DNA of 64,000 nucleotides. Source: Amia ocellicauda. Its lineage: Eukaryota; Chordata; Actinopteri; Amiiformes; Amiidae. The notes beneath the pieces were generated by a model. That model saw only the letters and a list, made by a program, of their open reading frames with translations, was not told the origin of the DNA and searched no databases. Where the stretch lies: contig NC_089860.1 in NCBI RefSeq assembly GCF_036373705.1, forward strand, positions 35,167,921 to 35,231,920. Reading direction: 5' to 3'. The translations under genes and the position numbers were made by a program. Each line of letters begins with the position of its first letter. Positions within the stretch are counted from its first letter, which is position 1. Positions 24,276-43,198 of the stretch are shown piece after piece.

Positions 24276-24866
24276 TACGATCTTATTAGCATGGTCATTA
24301 CTGGTGGGCTACATACCGGGGTTGAACAGAATGGCTCCCTTCAGATAGGCGTACTCCTTGGGGCTCAGGTCCAGACTCCAGAACTTGTTGAGGCACGCCT
24401 TGAGCTTGTGCACTGCGGCCAGCGTCGGCGGCGCCCTGTCCGGCTCCGTGCGCTGCTCCTGCCCCTTGAGCAGGATCCTCTTGAGCATGCTGGCCGCCGG
24501 GCTGTCGGTCACCTCGAAGTCCACCCCTTCCTGCGCCAAACCCAGGATGAACAGCGGGGCCCAGCAGCCCTGGAGCAGAGACAGCTGGTCCTTGGGGGGC
24601 AGCTGGTGGAAGGAGGGCAGGTTCTTCATGAAGTGGATGGTCTTGACCAGCACGTCGGAGGCCACCTGCCCCGTCTCCTCGGGCCGCTTGAGGCACACGG
24701 AGCGCCGCACCTCGCAGTGGCAGCTGAGCCCCGGGGAGCGGCTGTACTGGTGCCGGGCGCGCTGGCTCTCCGGGCGGCTGAGGATGTTGAAGAGGATGGC
24801 GTTGGACTGGCGCTCGCTGGAGCCGGAGCACTGGCACCGGTCAGCAGGGTCCTCCGCACACGACAT
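23705..24866 (-). CDS. nr0b2: Nuclear receptor subfamily 0 group B member 2 (SHP)
   Basis: There are two coding exons, 24866-24317 and 23946-23705 (550+242 nt, phase 1 junction inside ...FNPD|VPGL). The product is 263 aa against 257 in human. SHP is an orphan receptor with a ligand-binding domain but no DNA-binding domain. It represses LRH-1, HNF4 and other receptors in bile-acid and lipid metabolism. Matches include the NLPSFHQLPPKDQ and LLQGCWAPLF helices, SLDLSPKEYAYLKG, and a C-terminal LLDLLAEMLF helix. The N-terminal AILFNILS is in the place of the mammalian LxxLL-like ILYALL. An in-frame ATG at 24992 is rejected as start because it lies at the predicted transcription start and its extension is unlike the family. 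The single-intron structure matches mammals. Confidence 0.95.
24222..24274. repeat. (TAA)n microsatellite in the nr0b2 intron
   Basis: A perfect TAA/ATA tract of about 50 bp lies in the only nr0b2 intron, about 40 bp downstream of exon 1's donor in gene sense. Confidence 0.97.
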
Positions 24867-25012
24867 CGTGGAGGAATAAGAGCTCTGGTTGTATATGAAT
24901 AAATGAAATGGTAAGAAAACAAATATGCTGGGTGTGTGAGGTGAGAGAGGACTGCTCTCCAGCACGATGTACACCCGCCTGGCTCTGCGCACCTGCCCGT
25001 CTCTGCCACTCC

Positions 25013-25344
25013 TATTTATAGAGGCTTCCCTGAGTACAAGCGGCCAACCTTGACCCCCAGCGTGAAAAACAAGCCGGCCCTGACTGCCCGGCCAGGCGGG
25101 GTCACTCCACGTGTTTTCTCAATGAAGCTGCCAGTCTGATGGCACAGGCGCGGGAGGAAGGGGGGACCTTATCTTGTTTACCTCTGTCATTAACCCAACC
25201 TGTACCAAGCTACCAAGGACTGCGGGGGCAATCAAGCAGACAGAATATTGCCACTATCGCACCCAGCTAACACCTAATGAGTTGGGAGCGAGCCAAGGCA
25301 AACAGCGCAGCCTGTGTCCGCACTCAGCTGCCCGCCGGCCTTGA
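25013..25344 (-). promoter_or_regulatory. nr0b2: nr0b2 TATA promoter with LRH-1/SF-1-type half-sites
   Basis: In gene sense TATAAATA lies at 25020-25013, 147 bp before the ATG. TCAAGGTTG (25053-25045) lies about 25 bp upstream of it, and TCAAGGCCG (25344-25336) lies further out. The second fits the NR5A consensus YCAAGGYCR exactly; the first has one change. An E-box CACGTG (25108-25113), a GATA motif (25168-25174) and a FOX motif TGTTTAC (25175-25181) lie between. Mammalian SHP promoters are activated by LRH-1 through such sites. Binding here is inferred. Confidence 0.65.
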
Positions 25345-28300
25345 CCGAGCAACGGTCAACCTGGGGGGTTTCAGCAGCTTCTCACACTAAACCCTGCAGG
25401 CCTGCGGCAATCAAGCACAACATCATATGGACTGATTTATACTGAGAGAGAGGGGGAGAGAGAAACGACATGCATTATATGACCTATTTGCGCTATTATC
25501 ATGGTGAGTAAATATTATATATGTACACATAAGCATATCAAAAGCACGGGGAGATGTGTGCTTGGAAGAACAACAGACAGGAAAATAAATACATGGATCT
25601 GAGAACAGAGGCATCAGTGAAAGAGGGAAGATATTAAAATGGCAATAGTGGATCCCAGGAGTTTAAAAAAGCCGCAGAGAAGATGGGAAGATGAGATCAG
25701 AAGCTTTGCTGGTGTACCCTGGTAATAAAATAGACACCGTACATCAAAGCAAGTGGAAACATCTTGGGGGGGCCTTCCTTTGTTCTGGGGATTGATCGAA
25801 TGATTGATTGTGAATATGGAAATCAATAAAGTGACAGTGGAGAGTTTACACAGCCCTGCCTTACTCAGATCAATCAACTGGAAGCTTAGCAGTTTTATAG
25901 GGTCAACAGTGTTCAACAAACTCTGGAAATATGTGATTGATCGACAAGTATGGTGTAATGAGCAATATTTATTTACATGAATCACTAAATCAACTTTTTC
26001 TGTGTCATTTTATTGCTGCCTCTCATCAGATGTGTAACTCAGCAGCACAGACTCACAACCTCAGTATCTGCCACAAGTTTTGTGGTGTATTTTTAAAAGC
26101 TGATTTATATCAATAAATACCTTAATTTCTGTTGTGAAGGTGCTGAAAGTGGACGCATTTCATTTAATGTATGTGCTTTTATTTTAATCCCCTGAAGGGA
26201 GTTTAATAAATCACCTGAATGAGGTTTTAGACATTTTCTTATTTTCCCATTTACAAACTCACACTCTGTGTTCATTTTAACACGGTTTAAATATTCAGAA
26301 GAAACACTGTATTCTGCACAGTCCTTGCAAAAAGCTATACCCGACTTGACGGTATTATTAACATGTATGGTGTGCCGAATATCCACACATTCGTCTTAAG
26401 AGCGCAGGGGTTTCCGATAGCGAATCTGGGTCACACATGTCAGTTGAACTGCAGGTCGTTGACATTCATTAATCCTGGGCTAATGATAAGCAGACAGAAG
26501 TGGAGGTTGCTTCAGAGAGAGTCCCTTTTGTGAAACAACACACTAGCATGTCTACGAATAACGATTGCGCTCGATGAGGTCATACAGGTGTGCCATTGGC
26601 CTGGGGGTCCAGGGCTTCACAGACAAGACAGCTTCATAGTTGGACATCCAATTGACAAACACAGACCTCACTTGGCCTGTTCTAGTGTAGGTCTACCTCC
26701 AGCGGCCTTTCCTATAATGACTCAGAACTAATGACCAGCCCTGCTATGGCACCAGTTTTTCTCCTGACTGGGACAGAGACGTTTTGGGAGCAGCTGTTCA
26801 CTTCCAGGGCAGGACACTGGTCATATACGTGAACCAGTGCAACTGACATCACCCTGTTGGGAAGCTGGAAATCAGACAGAAAGCCATAAATGATGTAGGC
26901 CTGTGTTTATTTTTTTATTATCGGTGTCGTACCTAGCACAGAATGCTTCTCCCGATAAGGCGATTGATTTATTGACAGCCTGTGGGGACAGCGGGGGCAG
27001 GAACTGGTGCACAGCGCTGCCAGTGTGTCTCGTCAGACTGCAGACGTGCGGATACACTGCCCTGGAATCCGGGGCAATTGATACGGGCCTTTCAGGTTAA
27101 ATCTACCCTCATGCCTGGTAGGATTTGTGCAATTTAAACATGGTTTTACTGGGGGTGTGCTTTAGTTTTACACTGGTTTCATATGGGATCAACATGCCTT
27201 CACTGTGTTTAACTCCACTGGCCCATGAGAATAATGAGTATAATGCTAGACCATGGTAGAGTGTAGTAAACTGTAGTCATGTTTGTGCCACAGGAAATCA
27301 CAGTAAAACCATGTAAAAAGTGCAATAATCGTATTTGAATATTACCATAAATTAAAATCAGCATTCAAATTCACATTACATTTCTCCATCCTTACATACT
27401 TCCTTTACCACTTGATCATAATAATAATAATTGTCAATACAATACATTAATACAAATCATAATAATTACCCAGGGGGACTTACAGTTGTACACACACAGT
27501 ACACACATTACAATAAATATTAAACAGTGAGGTAGGTATCGGAAGGTATCGTTCAGATAGGAGCAGAAAACATGGCAATAGTTGTATCAGTGCGACATGC
27601 AGGGCTTAATTAACAGTAGAACGGATACAGTGTCAATGAAGGCCATTATAGCGCAGGAATAAGTACACACACAGGGTAAGAAGCCGGAGTTGGGAGCATC
27701 ATAATGAACAGCAGGTAAATGTGATTTAAAAAGTGACATCAGGCGTCTGCATAAGTTGAATTGACTTGTTTCCTGTAGCAAAGGCAGAACGGACAGACTG
27801 CATAATGAGCAACTGACCTTGTGGGTTTAATACGCTTTCATTTTATTACATTGGATTTTACTGCAGGGTCTGTTTGTTTTGAGGCGAGTTTGAATATGAC
27901 TTGATACAATAGAATCCACTGTTATCCATGCAGGTCTGGGGCTGCGTGTCTATTTGTGCAAACAAATCAGTATCGGTTTCTGTTCCCCTTAATTTAAAAT
28001 GTTTTTCAGCTGCTGTAGCTTCTTTATTGACACCATCCGATGCGAGACTTGCTACCTTGGGAGACCTTTCTGATAGTTTGGAACTTGTGGATCATCAAAA
28101 ACAATGGCAGTTTTTTAGTAGCGCTGTCATAAAAAAAAGCGAATAAACACCCACCCACTCACACACACATCTATTAAGACAACTGAGACGAGGGGGGTAA
28201 AAATCCAATTTGCTTTTCAGCCCATCTGCCGTGTGCTAAATATAGGTCGGACTTTGAACTGGGCTTCATACAAAACAGGTGGGAGAAATCGATGGAGTCA

Positions 28301-28629
28301 GCCTCGGGTCAGAGAGTCTACAGACCTGTTTACCACATAACCTTCTGCTTATCGCAAGGGTCTGCGCACTCACTGCATCCTCTGTGCCACAACGCTCCGA
28401 AATAAATAAGGCCGTCTCACCGACTGCTGACTGAGAGATAGTGGGGTCAGATGGTCAGGAAATGTTGGCACTTTGGTTTGAGACTGACGTCTATCCTTGT
28501 AACAACATCAATGATTCACTAAACCACGGTCCGGCACATTTGTCATGGACATCACTTTCAGGACACCAGCCTTTTCTTATAGATGTTTTCTTAATTGGTT
28601 TTATTTTTATTTAATTGGGTATGTTTTGT

Positions 28630-28703
<74 letters not shown>

Positions 28704-29330
28704 TGCTCATCCCATTACTGAGTATTAAAAAGCTCAATCCTGAGACCTCTAATGGCATTCAGTACCCTGTGCATCAGTAATATACTTCCCCACCAAATTT
28801 CCCAACGTTCAGCTTGGGGCAGTGTTTGCAAATTGTAGTTTCAATTGATAAATTGGTATCTGGATCGAAAGCAAGTAGGAAAATTAAATAAGACTAGGGA
28901 TAGGCCTCTTTAGTGCAATGCTTTCCTGTTCATGTTTATTAATGCGAGTCACCAATGATATAGGGAACAGTCCCCCAGATATGTACATGTATTTTCTTGC
29001 CTTTGATTTCATTTTCATTGGTATTGCAATTCTAGCTTGATGCAGGTTTAACTTGATAACAAAACCTTAAATGCCAGTAAGAATATAAAATATGTGCATG
29101 CAATATGATCTACTCTGATAGCAGCACAATGCACGGTTTTGCTGTTTTATGATGTAAATAATTATGCCTACATTTGCTTATATTAATGTATTTGGTGGAC
29201 ACAATGTGAATGGGAATGAAAAATAGAATGGAGTCATTTGATTTGTAAGAGAAACTAAAATGTATTGAATTTCTATACAGATATGCGGTGGGTTTCCAGA
29301 CACTTCCAGGACATTCCTCACCCCGTTCGC
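25345..29330. other. Intergenic region between divergent nr0b2 and nudc
   Basis: No coding exon is supported. It contains a (TC)n tract (28631-28700), and at 27400-27560 a stretch with ATA repeats resembling degraded SINE or LINE tail that I cannot classify. The two genes point away from each other, with their promoters ~4 kb apart. Confidence 0.5.
28631..28700. repeat. (TC)n microsatellite
   Basis: A nearly uninterrupted CT/TC tract of 70 bp, with one early CC interruption. Confidence 0.98.
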
Positions 29331-29583
29331 GCCTCTGTTCCCCCATCGGCGCCTTTTCACCAACGGAACGCTCTGCGCATGACGTCACGAGGAGCCTGCG
29401 CCTCCCCATTGGACAGAACCTCCCGTCACTCAGGAATCTCGCCTCCGATTGGTGGCGAGTGACGCGCGCGGCAGGTAACGGGAGGCGGTGCTTGTTTCCA
29501 GGAAGCGCGGCGGTGCGGGAGGCAGCGTGACTCCACATTTACTGCACTTCGCGCTTCGGTTCTCGGGCGGTTTTTCACTCACC
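29330..29583 (+). promoter_or_regulatory. nudc: nudc CpG-island promoter with CRE and CCAAT boxes
   Basis: A CpG-rich block ends at the nudc ATG. A full CRE (TGACGTCA) lies at 29380-29387, and inverted CCAAT boxes (ATTGG) lie at 29408-29412 and 29448-29452. No TATA box is seen. This layout fits a broadly expressed gene. Start-site position is not determined. Confidence 0.65.
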
Positions 29584-36630
<7,047 letters not shown>

Positions 36631-36880
36631 GTGCCTCTCGTCAGGAACCGCTCCTCTGTCTCGACGGTTGTGTGTCAGACCTTAGGAAAATGTTCATCAA
36701 CTACCAATGCAGACTCTCTCTTCGCCTGTAGTGTGCGGTTTCTTTTGTCTGCCCATTTTGTCCCACATCCCTAGGTTCAACTTTTTTTTTTTTTTTTTAT
36801 CATTCTTATTTAACCGGTTCTGTTAATGTTCCCGATCTGACGTTACCAATGCAAAGGTTTGTGTGTGTGTTTGTTTTTTA

Positions 36881-36886
36881 AATAAA
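36881..36886 (+). terminator. nudc: nudc polyadenylation signal (AATAAA)
   Basis: AATAAA lies 250 nt after the nudc stop, preceded by a T-rich tract and followed by GT-rich sequence, as expected for a cleavage site near 36900. Confidence 0.8.
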
Positions 36887-36899
36887 GCCGTTTTCAAAC

Positions 36900-38894
36900 C
36901 TCACTGACGTCGCCTCGTTGTGTGGCGGTCTCTTGCTGTGCTGTGGTCTGGTGGGTCTGGATGACGGATTATATCACCGCCGCCTCGTGTGTGAGAGTGT
37001 GAGTGCGTCTCTCTTCTGTCTGTTCCATCATAAAGCTGGGGTGAAGGCCAGAGAAGCAGGTAATCTCTCTCCAGGTTATTGACCTCGTCTTGCTACATCA
37101 TATTGTGCACCTGAAGGACTGACTGAATGGTTTCAAAGGACTGAAATACCTCGGCTCATCTCTACTAGTTTATTTTAATTACCCTTCTACCTTCAAAATA
37201 AAGATTGATTGGGAATTATCCTTGCTCTGCTGGTAACTATAAACGAAGACAATATTACACTTTGATCAGTAAGTGCATTGTCCACAACTGTTAACATAAT
37301 CCACTATATTAAGGATTGTTGAATTAAATGGTTACAAAAATAAAATGTTTCAGTCACAATGTTTGTTTGAATGCCTTTGTGAAAGACAATGCATAGTTAC
37401 ATGCTTTTATTTTTTATTTTTAAGTCTCCGTCATGACTTTGTTGAGAAAAAAAAAAATGACCTTGAACGAAATCCTTTGTTTTGCTTTTTATCTTTTTCT
37501 TTAAAAAAAAAAAAGCAGTGTCACCATATAACGGTGGTATCAGATTTCAAAGTCCGTTGACCTGTTGAACGTCCTGACTCAGTTTTGTGAAAAACAGCAT
37601 CGGGGGCGATCGGTGTCGGTGTGAACGTGGCTCACGTCGGGACAGGGTTCGCCTCACTGGAGCTTCTGAGTTTTGCAAAGAGGGAGAATACCAATAACCG
37701 CAGGGGATTCATTTGTACTAAAGACAATGCTTTCTGATGCTCTGTGGGGACCTAGCACAGTGTGGATGTTATATTACCTCACGCTTCACGCTTCATTACG
37801 CTTCAGTTCTAATTTCATGTCAGAATCTGTATATTTTCCTCTGGATTTTCAGAACCACTGGACTAGAAGCTCTTGAGCTATTTCAGTTGTTAACAGCCCT
37901 CTCTCTGAGTCAGTACTTTCAATGAACAAACTTTCCACTCATGTAGTGTCCAAAGACAAACCTCTCACTAATAAACGCTATAGGAGAACAACCTTGTCCT
38001 AAGTCACTTTGAACCATCGAGGCCTACATTCCTCAGATGCTATATGGATGGTCTATTTGAGAACCAAGTTATGAACAAACACCTGGGTCATCACATCACT
38101 GCTCAAGTGGTTCTGATTCATACAGAACTGGCCCGACTTCCCTGGACAATCAGAGTGAGCCCTTTGGTTTGTTTCTGATCTGTTCTGACTTTTTCATGAG
38201 GTGTCAAATTCACTGTGCTGTTCTCCCTTGCTCTGGCTTATATAGGTTACATCATAGGGGAATATAGTCTCATATGTAACAAATGTGTATTTATACATAG
38301 GATTTGTATTATTTAAATGTGTTGCACTTTCATTACAGTTTTTATCTCAAGATCGATCTGGTATTGTAGTTTTCTGAATGTACAGTATTTTAAGTGTTTT
38401 GGTTTATTATAACTGACTTATTGTGTTGAGTTTTGTGGTTTGCATTGTTTTTCTTTTGTTCACTTATTTTGTGCCTTAATAGTTCGACTAGGTTAGGGGG
38501 CTTTTGTGATATTTGAGTGGTACATGGGTTGGTTTCTGTTGGCTGCATTTCTATTCGGCTACTTTCCGTGGTACAGCTGTGATCTGAAGTAATGCCGAGG
38601 TTTACCTGTATTTTCACCACACCTGTGTCTAGGGATTCATTGATGGGAAATTGTGACAACCAACTTGATCTGTAAGAGTCTGAGGGTGTGTTCCTAACGC
38701 ATAGAGATATTACAACTTGTGTACTTGTCATACTTTGTTTACATAGTTCACAACTTCCCAATAAATAGATGCCTTAAGAGTCAGTTGTGTTGATTGTAGG
38801 CAGCTAAAGTATGTGTCATGTGTACAGCCATGAACAGATAAAAGCTCTACTGTGTGAGAGCCCATGCAAGTTTGATCTAAAGGAGGGTGTTCAC
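36900..38894. other. Intergenic region nudc-gpatch3
   Basis: No supported coding exon. The sequence is anonymous, with A/T homopolymer runs near 37448 and 37502. An AATAAA at 38939-38944 sits immediately before the gpatch3 promoter motifs and has no assigned gene. Confidence 0.5.
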
Positions 38895-39002
38895 GCCACC
38901 TATTGGAGACGTCTGACTGTTCGTTGCTTTGTATTTACAATAAAGTTATTTTAAATTCTGACGTCACTTCTTACGTAATGTGACGTTGACGTCTCCAGAA
39001 AC
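38895..39002 (+). promoter_or_regulatory. gpatch3: gpatch3 proximal promoter with clustered CRE-like sites
   Basis: Within 45 bp of the ATG lie a full CRE TGACGTCA (38959-38966), TTACGTAA (38971-38978) and tgacgttgacgtc (about 38980-38993). An inverted CCAAT box (ATTGG, 38902-38906) is upstream. The sequence becomes CpG-rich at the ATG. The 5'UTR must be very short, or the CREs lie within it. Confidence 0.55.
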
Positions 39003-42000
39003 ATGGCGGACGCTGGTGTTGTTTACATCGCGGTGAGCAACATCCCGGCCCAATTCCGCTCCTCGGACCTGCGGAACTATTTCAGCCAGTTCATCGAGGG
39101 GGGCGGGTTCGTGTGTTTCCACTACCGACACCGGCCCGAAGTGCTCCGAGCCCCCGGGGACACTGTGCCGCAGAGGGGACAGTCCAGGGAGCCGCCCGGG
39201 TGTCCGCAGAGCCATGACGCCGGGGGAGGGAGCTCGGGGACGGAGGGCTCCACCGAGCGAGTCGCCCCTCCGAGCAGCCAAGAGACCCGCTGTTGCGTGG
39301 TGGCCGTCCGGGCAGGGGAAGCGGACCGTTTGGTGAAGATGTACGCCGGGAACCAGTGGGTGGACGCGGACGGGAGCTGGCTCGGCAGCCGCTGTGTGAT
39401 TCGGAAGATCAGCGTGTCGGATCAGTCGGGTATGGAGAGAGAGAGACAGACAGGCAGAGACAGGCCCATTCAGGACCGGGAGTAATGAACCGGTACCGGA
39501 GACAGGGTCAACTTAGTGATTCCTGAGACGCAAGAGCAGTTTTCATCGGACTGATGCGGCTGGGGTTCAGTGCTGATGCTGTGCCAGTCCGGCTGCTGCA
39601 GTGACCTGTCCCGCTGCAAATTAAACCATCAGCATGAGTTCTGTCCATGACTAAAACAAATGAGTGTCAAACATCCCGTTGTGATGTGTCTACACGAAAG
39701 GCGCTATATAAATGTGCTACTGGGGTCTGATTTGATACTTGACCACTGTATTCATCAGGTTATGTCGTATAGGACAGCAGTGACCACTAGGGAAGTCCAG
39801 GGATGAGTGTGAGGCTATAAGAACATGAGAAAGTGTCCAGTCGAGAGGAGCCCATTGGCCCCATCCTGCTCGTTTGGTGTCCATTAATATCTAAGTGATC
39901 AAGGATCCTATCCAGTCTGTTTTTGAATGTTCCCAAATTGTCTCTTCAGCCACATCGCTGGGGAGTTTGTTCAGATTGTGACGCCTCTTGTGAAAAAGTG
40001 TCTCCTGTCTTAGGTGCCCTCGCACCTTCACCAGTCCTCCCAACGTGAGGGGTTTTCAAAGCGCAGACGAGGAGAACGATGCTTCATTAACGGCCTGTCT
40101 TCTCTCTTGCCGCTCAGACGTGAACGAGTTTCCCTACAAGACGAAGGCGCAGCAGCGGCGCCGGGTGGCCGCGAGCGAACGCTTCACCGAGGGCGACCTG
40201 AAGACGCTGCCCGAGATGAACCCCCCGGCCCTGATGCCCAACGGCAACGTGGGCACCCCGGTCACCGTCTTCCTGCAGCTGATCCAGGCCTGCCGGCTGC
40301 CCCCCAGGCTCATCCGCCAACTGGGCCTCAGCTTCCCCAAGACGGGCTCCCGGCGCCGCTACGGCAATGTGCCCTTCGAGTACCGCAACACGTGCACCCT
40401 GAGGCCCCAGCAGGAGAGTGTGTACACTGCGGGCGGCGTGGAGCTCTCCGGGGCGGGGGAGGGCAGCCCTGTACGGGGCAGCCAGGAGACCCCAGAGTCT
40501 GGCCCGGCTCAGGAAACCCCCGTGAGCGAGAGAGATGGGCCCAACTCCAACTCGGACGATGTGAGTATCTGCGGGGACGTCTCTTTTATTAGTTTTCCAT
40601 ATTGTTTATTGATTTTGAAGGCGTGATGATGTCCTTTGGTCTGTTCTCTACTGTTTGTGGTGTTGTCCTGTGTCTGCTCTCGTTTTCATATTGGGGAGTT
40701 CCATTTTGAATGATTATTAAGTGCACAATCATCTCCCTGACATCGTAATCTTTAGTGCAGGACTAGATTTGTGGTCAGATCAGCGTCGCCCAACATCCAT
40801 AACCATGTCAGCAATACCCTGGGGTGGGGCAATAATTGATGTCTGTGTGTGTTCATCAGCAGTCAGCAGTTTAAAACCATTTGACACCTAATTAAAATAA
40901 ATCGGAGGGAACCAGTGTTGGTGCTCGGGGACAGGAAGGCCAGCTGTTTGTGACACGCATGTCCGTCTCCGTGCTCTGCGCCCCGATCAGGACGATGACA
41001 CGTGTGAGGAGTGGGAGCGACACGAGGCCCTGAGCGAGGACGTGACGCGGCAGGACCGCTGCGAGGAGCGGCTGTTCGAGGAGCGGATCGAGCTCAAGTG
41101 GGAGAAGGGCGGCTCGGGCCTGGTCTTCTACACCGACGCGCAGTACTGGAAGGAGGAGCAGGGAGGTACGGCACAGTGATTGTTACTCCATAGATGCACA
41201 GCCGTGACTCGTTAGTAAGTCCAGCACCGGCTTTGGAAAGTGATGTTCAGTGTGACGCACCGACGGTGAACGGAGAGATCGCTAAATGGTTTTGGCGGCA
41301 CAGGGACGCACTGGGGTTTATATGCACCTCACTCGCGGGTTTTCTGTCCTGACCACGTGTCCCTGCTGTTGACAGATTTCGACGAGCAGACGTCGGACGA
41401 CTGGGACGTGGATATGAGCGTCTACTACGACAAAGGTACGTCGGCTGCTTTTTCAAGTCCCTCTTGCCGTTTAAACTCTGTCGGACGCTGCGAGTCCCGT
41501 GCTCACAACCGGTCCCTCTCCTCCTCTTCAGATGGGGGCGATAAAGACGCGCGTGATTACATCCGCATGCGCCACGAGCAGAGGCTGCGGGCCGGGCTGG
41601 AGTCGGGGTCTTTGCTGGGCCCACGCATCGGCGGCTTCGAGAAGTTCACCAAGGTGAGGTCGATGAAGAAAGTGTTGGGTTTCTGTTCGTCGTCGGTATC
41701 TCTGCGGTGAGACTGGATGGCACACGTCTGACTCTGCGGTGTTTCTGTGCAGGGGGTCGGCCGACGGCTGATGGAGCAGCAGGGCTGGAGGGAGGGTCAG
41801 GGGCTTGGCCACAGCCGGCCCGGGATAGCGGAGGCCCTGGAGAGCGAGGGCCAGCACCCCAACTGCAAGAGGGGATTCGGGTGAGTATGCCGGCCCGTCT
41901 CCTGCTCTCGTTTCCCCTTTTGCTCGCTCTCTCGCCCTCCCTTGTTCTTTCCCGCACTCACTCACTCACTCTCTCCCCTCCCCTCCCAGGTACCACGGGG

Positions 42001-42164
42001 AGAAGATCAGCTCGTTCCTCCCGGTGAAGAAGCCTCGTCCCGACTTCCTCATCTCCACGGTGTACGACCAGCCCAGGGAGGAGGACTCCGGGGACTCCCT
42101 GTTGAGGAGACAGCAAACCACCAGCATGAAGTACCGGCACTGGCAGCCAGGGGGCAGAAGATAG
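39003..42164 (+). CDS. gpatch3: G-patch domain-containing protein 3
   Basis: Seven exons are 39003-39429, 40118-40560, 40991-41165, 41376-41435, 41532-41653, 41753-41880 and 41990-42164. They total 1530 nt and encode 509 aa (human 525). All junctions are GT-AG and phases close. The N-terminus (VVYIAVSNIPAQF, FVCFHYRHRPE, residues 6-47) matches the family's RRM-like start. Next comes LKTLPEMNPPALMPNGNVGTP, RRYGNVPFEY, an acidic segment, LKWEKGGSGLVFYTDAQ and DEQTSDDWDVDMSVYYD. The G-patch domain is at residues ~408-456 (GWREGQGLG core). The C-terminus has LLRRQQTTSMKYR. G-patch modules activate DEAH helicases. Human GPATCH3 is reported to dampen RIG-I/MAVS signalling and to act in ocular development. 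It is intact. Confidence 0.95.
39818..40013 (-). mobile_element. CR1/L3-type LINE fragment in gpatch3 intron 1
   Basis: The shared LINE 3' end in antisense orientation to the gene. It is truncated after about 195 bp, and its end lies ~100 bp before exon 2. Confidence 0.85.
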
Positions 42165-42199
42165 ACACTCAGCAGGATCCTCTGCACGTTGTGCTGGAG

Positions 42200-43140
42200 C
42201 TGACTGTGTGTGTGTGTGACTGTGTGTGTGTGTGTGTGGGTGTGTGTGACTGTGACTGTGTGGGTGTGTGACTGTGTGACTGTGTGTGTGTGTGTGTGTG
42301 ACTGTGACTGTGTGTGTGTGTGTGTGTGTGTGACTGTGTGTCTGTGTGTGTGTGTGTGTGACTGTGGGTGTGTGTGTGACTGTGACTGTGTGTCTGTGTG
42401 TGTGACTGTGTGTGTGTGTGTGTGTGACTGTGACTGTGTGTCTGTGTCTGTGTGGGTGTGTGTGTGACTGTGTGTGTGTGTGACTGTGTGTGTGTGTGAC
42501 TGTGTGTGTGTGTGTGTGTGTGTGTGTGACTGTGACTGTGTGTCTGTGTCTGTGTGGGTGTGTGTGTGTGACTGTGTGTCTGTGTGTGTGACTGTGTGTG
42601 TGTGTGTGTGTGACTGTGACTGTGTGACTGTGTGACTGTGTGTGTGTGTGTGTGTGACTGTGACTGTGTGTGTGTGTGTGTGTGTGTGACTGTGTGTCTG
42701 TGTGTGTGTGTGTGTGACTGTGGGTGTGTGTGTGACTGTGACTGTGTGTCTGTGTGTGTGACTGTGTGTGTGTGTGTGTGTGACTGTGACTGTGTGTCTG
42801 TGTCTGTGTGGGTGTGTGTGTGACTGTGTGTGTGTGTGACTGTGTGTGTGTGTGACTGTGTGTGTGTGTGTGTGTGTGTGTGTGACTGTGACTGTGTGTC
42901 TGTGTCTGTGTGGGTGTGTGTGTGTGACTGTGTGTCTGTGTGTGTGACTGTGTGTGTGTGTGTGTGTGACTGTGACTGTGTGTCTGTGTCTGTGTGGGTG
43001 TGTGTGTGTGACTGTGTGTGTGTGTGACTGTGTGTGTGTGTGTGTGTGTGTGACTGTGTGTGTGTGTGTGTGTGTGTGACTGTGACTGTGTGTCTGTGTC
43101 TGTGTGGGTGTGTGTGTGTGACTGTGTGTCTGTGTGTGTG
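42200..43140 (+). repeat. ~940-bp TG-rich array (TGTGTGACTG type) in probable gpatch3 3'UTR
   Basis: Alternating TG runs are punctuated by gact, gtct and gggt interruptions. The array starts ~36 nt after the gpatch3 stop and ends ~58 nt before the next AATAAA. It has higher-order structure: the stretch ending at 42467 recurs ending at 42823, with the same interruption pattern over roughly 190 bp (offset 356 bp). Minus-strand reading is open for 324 codons of His/Thr/Ser/Gln only because the repeat lacks stops in that frame; it is not a gene. Confidence 0.95.
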
Positions 43141-43198
43141 CATGGGTGGGTGCGTTTTATTTATTTTTAGTCCGTCTTGTCAACAAGAAAAAATGGAA

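Noticed and set aside
24219-24902. 227-codon plus-strand open frame opposite nr0b2 exon 1
   Set aside because: It begins as poly-Ile from the TAA repeat and continues antisense to nr0b2. No independent support.
24867-24992. Upstream in-frame ATG extending nr0b2 by 42 residues
   Set aside because: The extension lies at the predicted start site set by the TATA box, and its sequence is unlike SHP N-termini.
39690-39712. TATA-like ggcgctatataaatg in gpatch3 intron 1
   Set aside because: It resembles the 3' tail of common fish SINE/L2 elements, and no downstream exon fits a start here.
42169-43143. 324-codon minus-strand open frame rich in His, Thr, Ser and Gln
   Set aside because: It is the reading of a TG-repeat array that lacks stop codons in this frame. 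It has no domain and no promoter, and the array belongs to the gpatch3 3'UTR.
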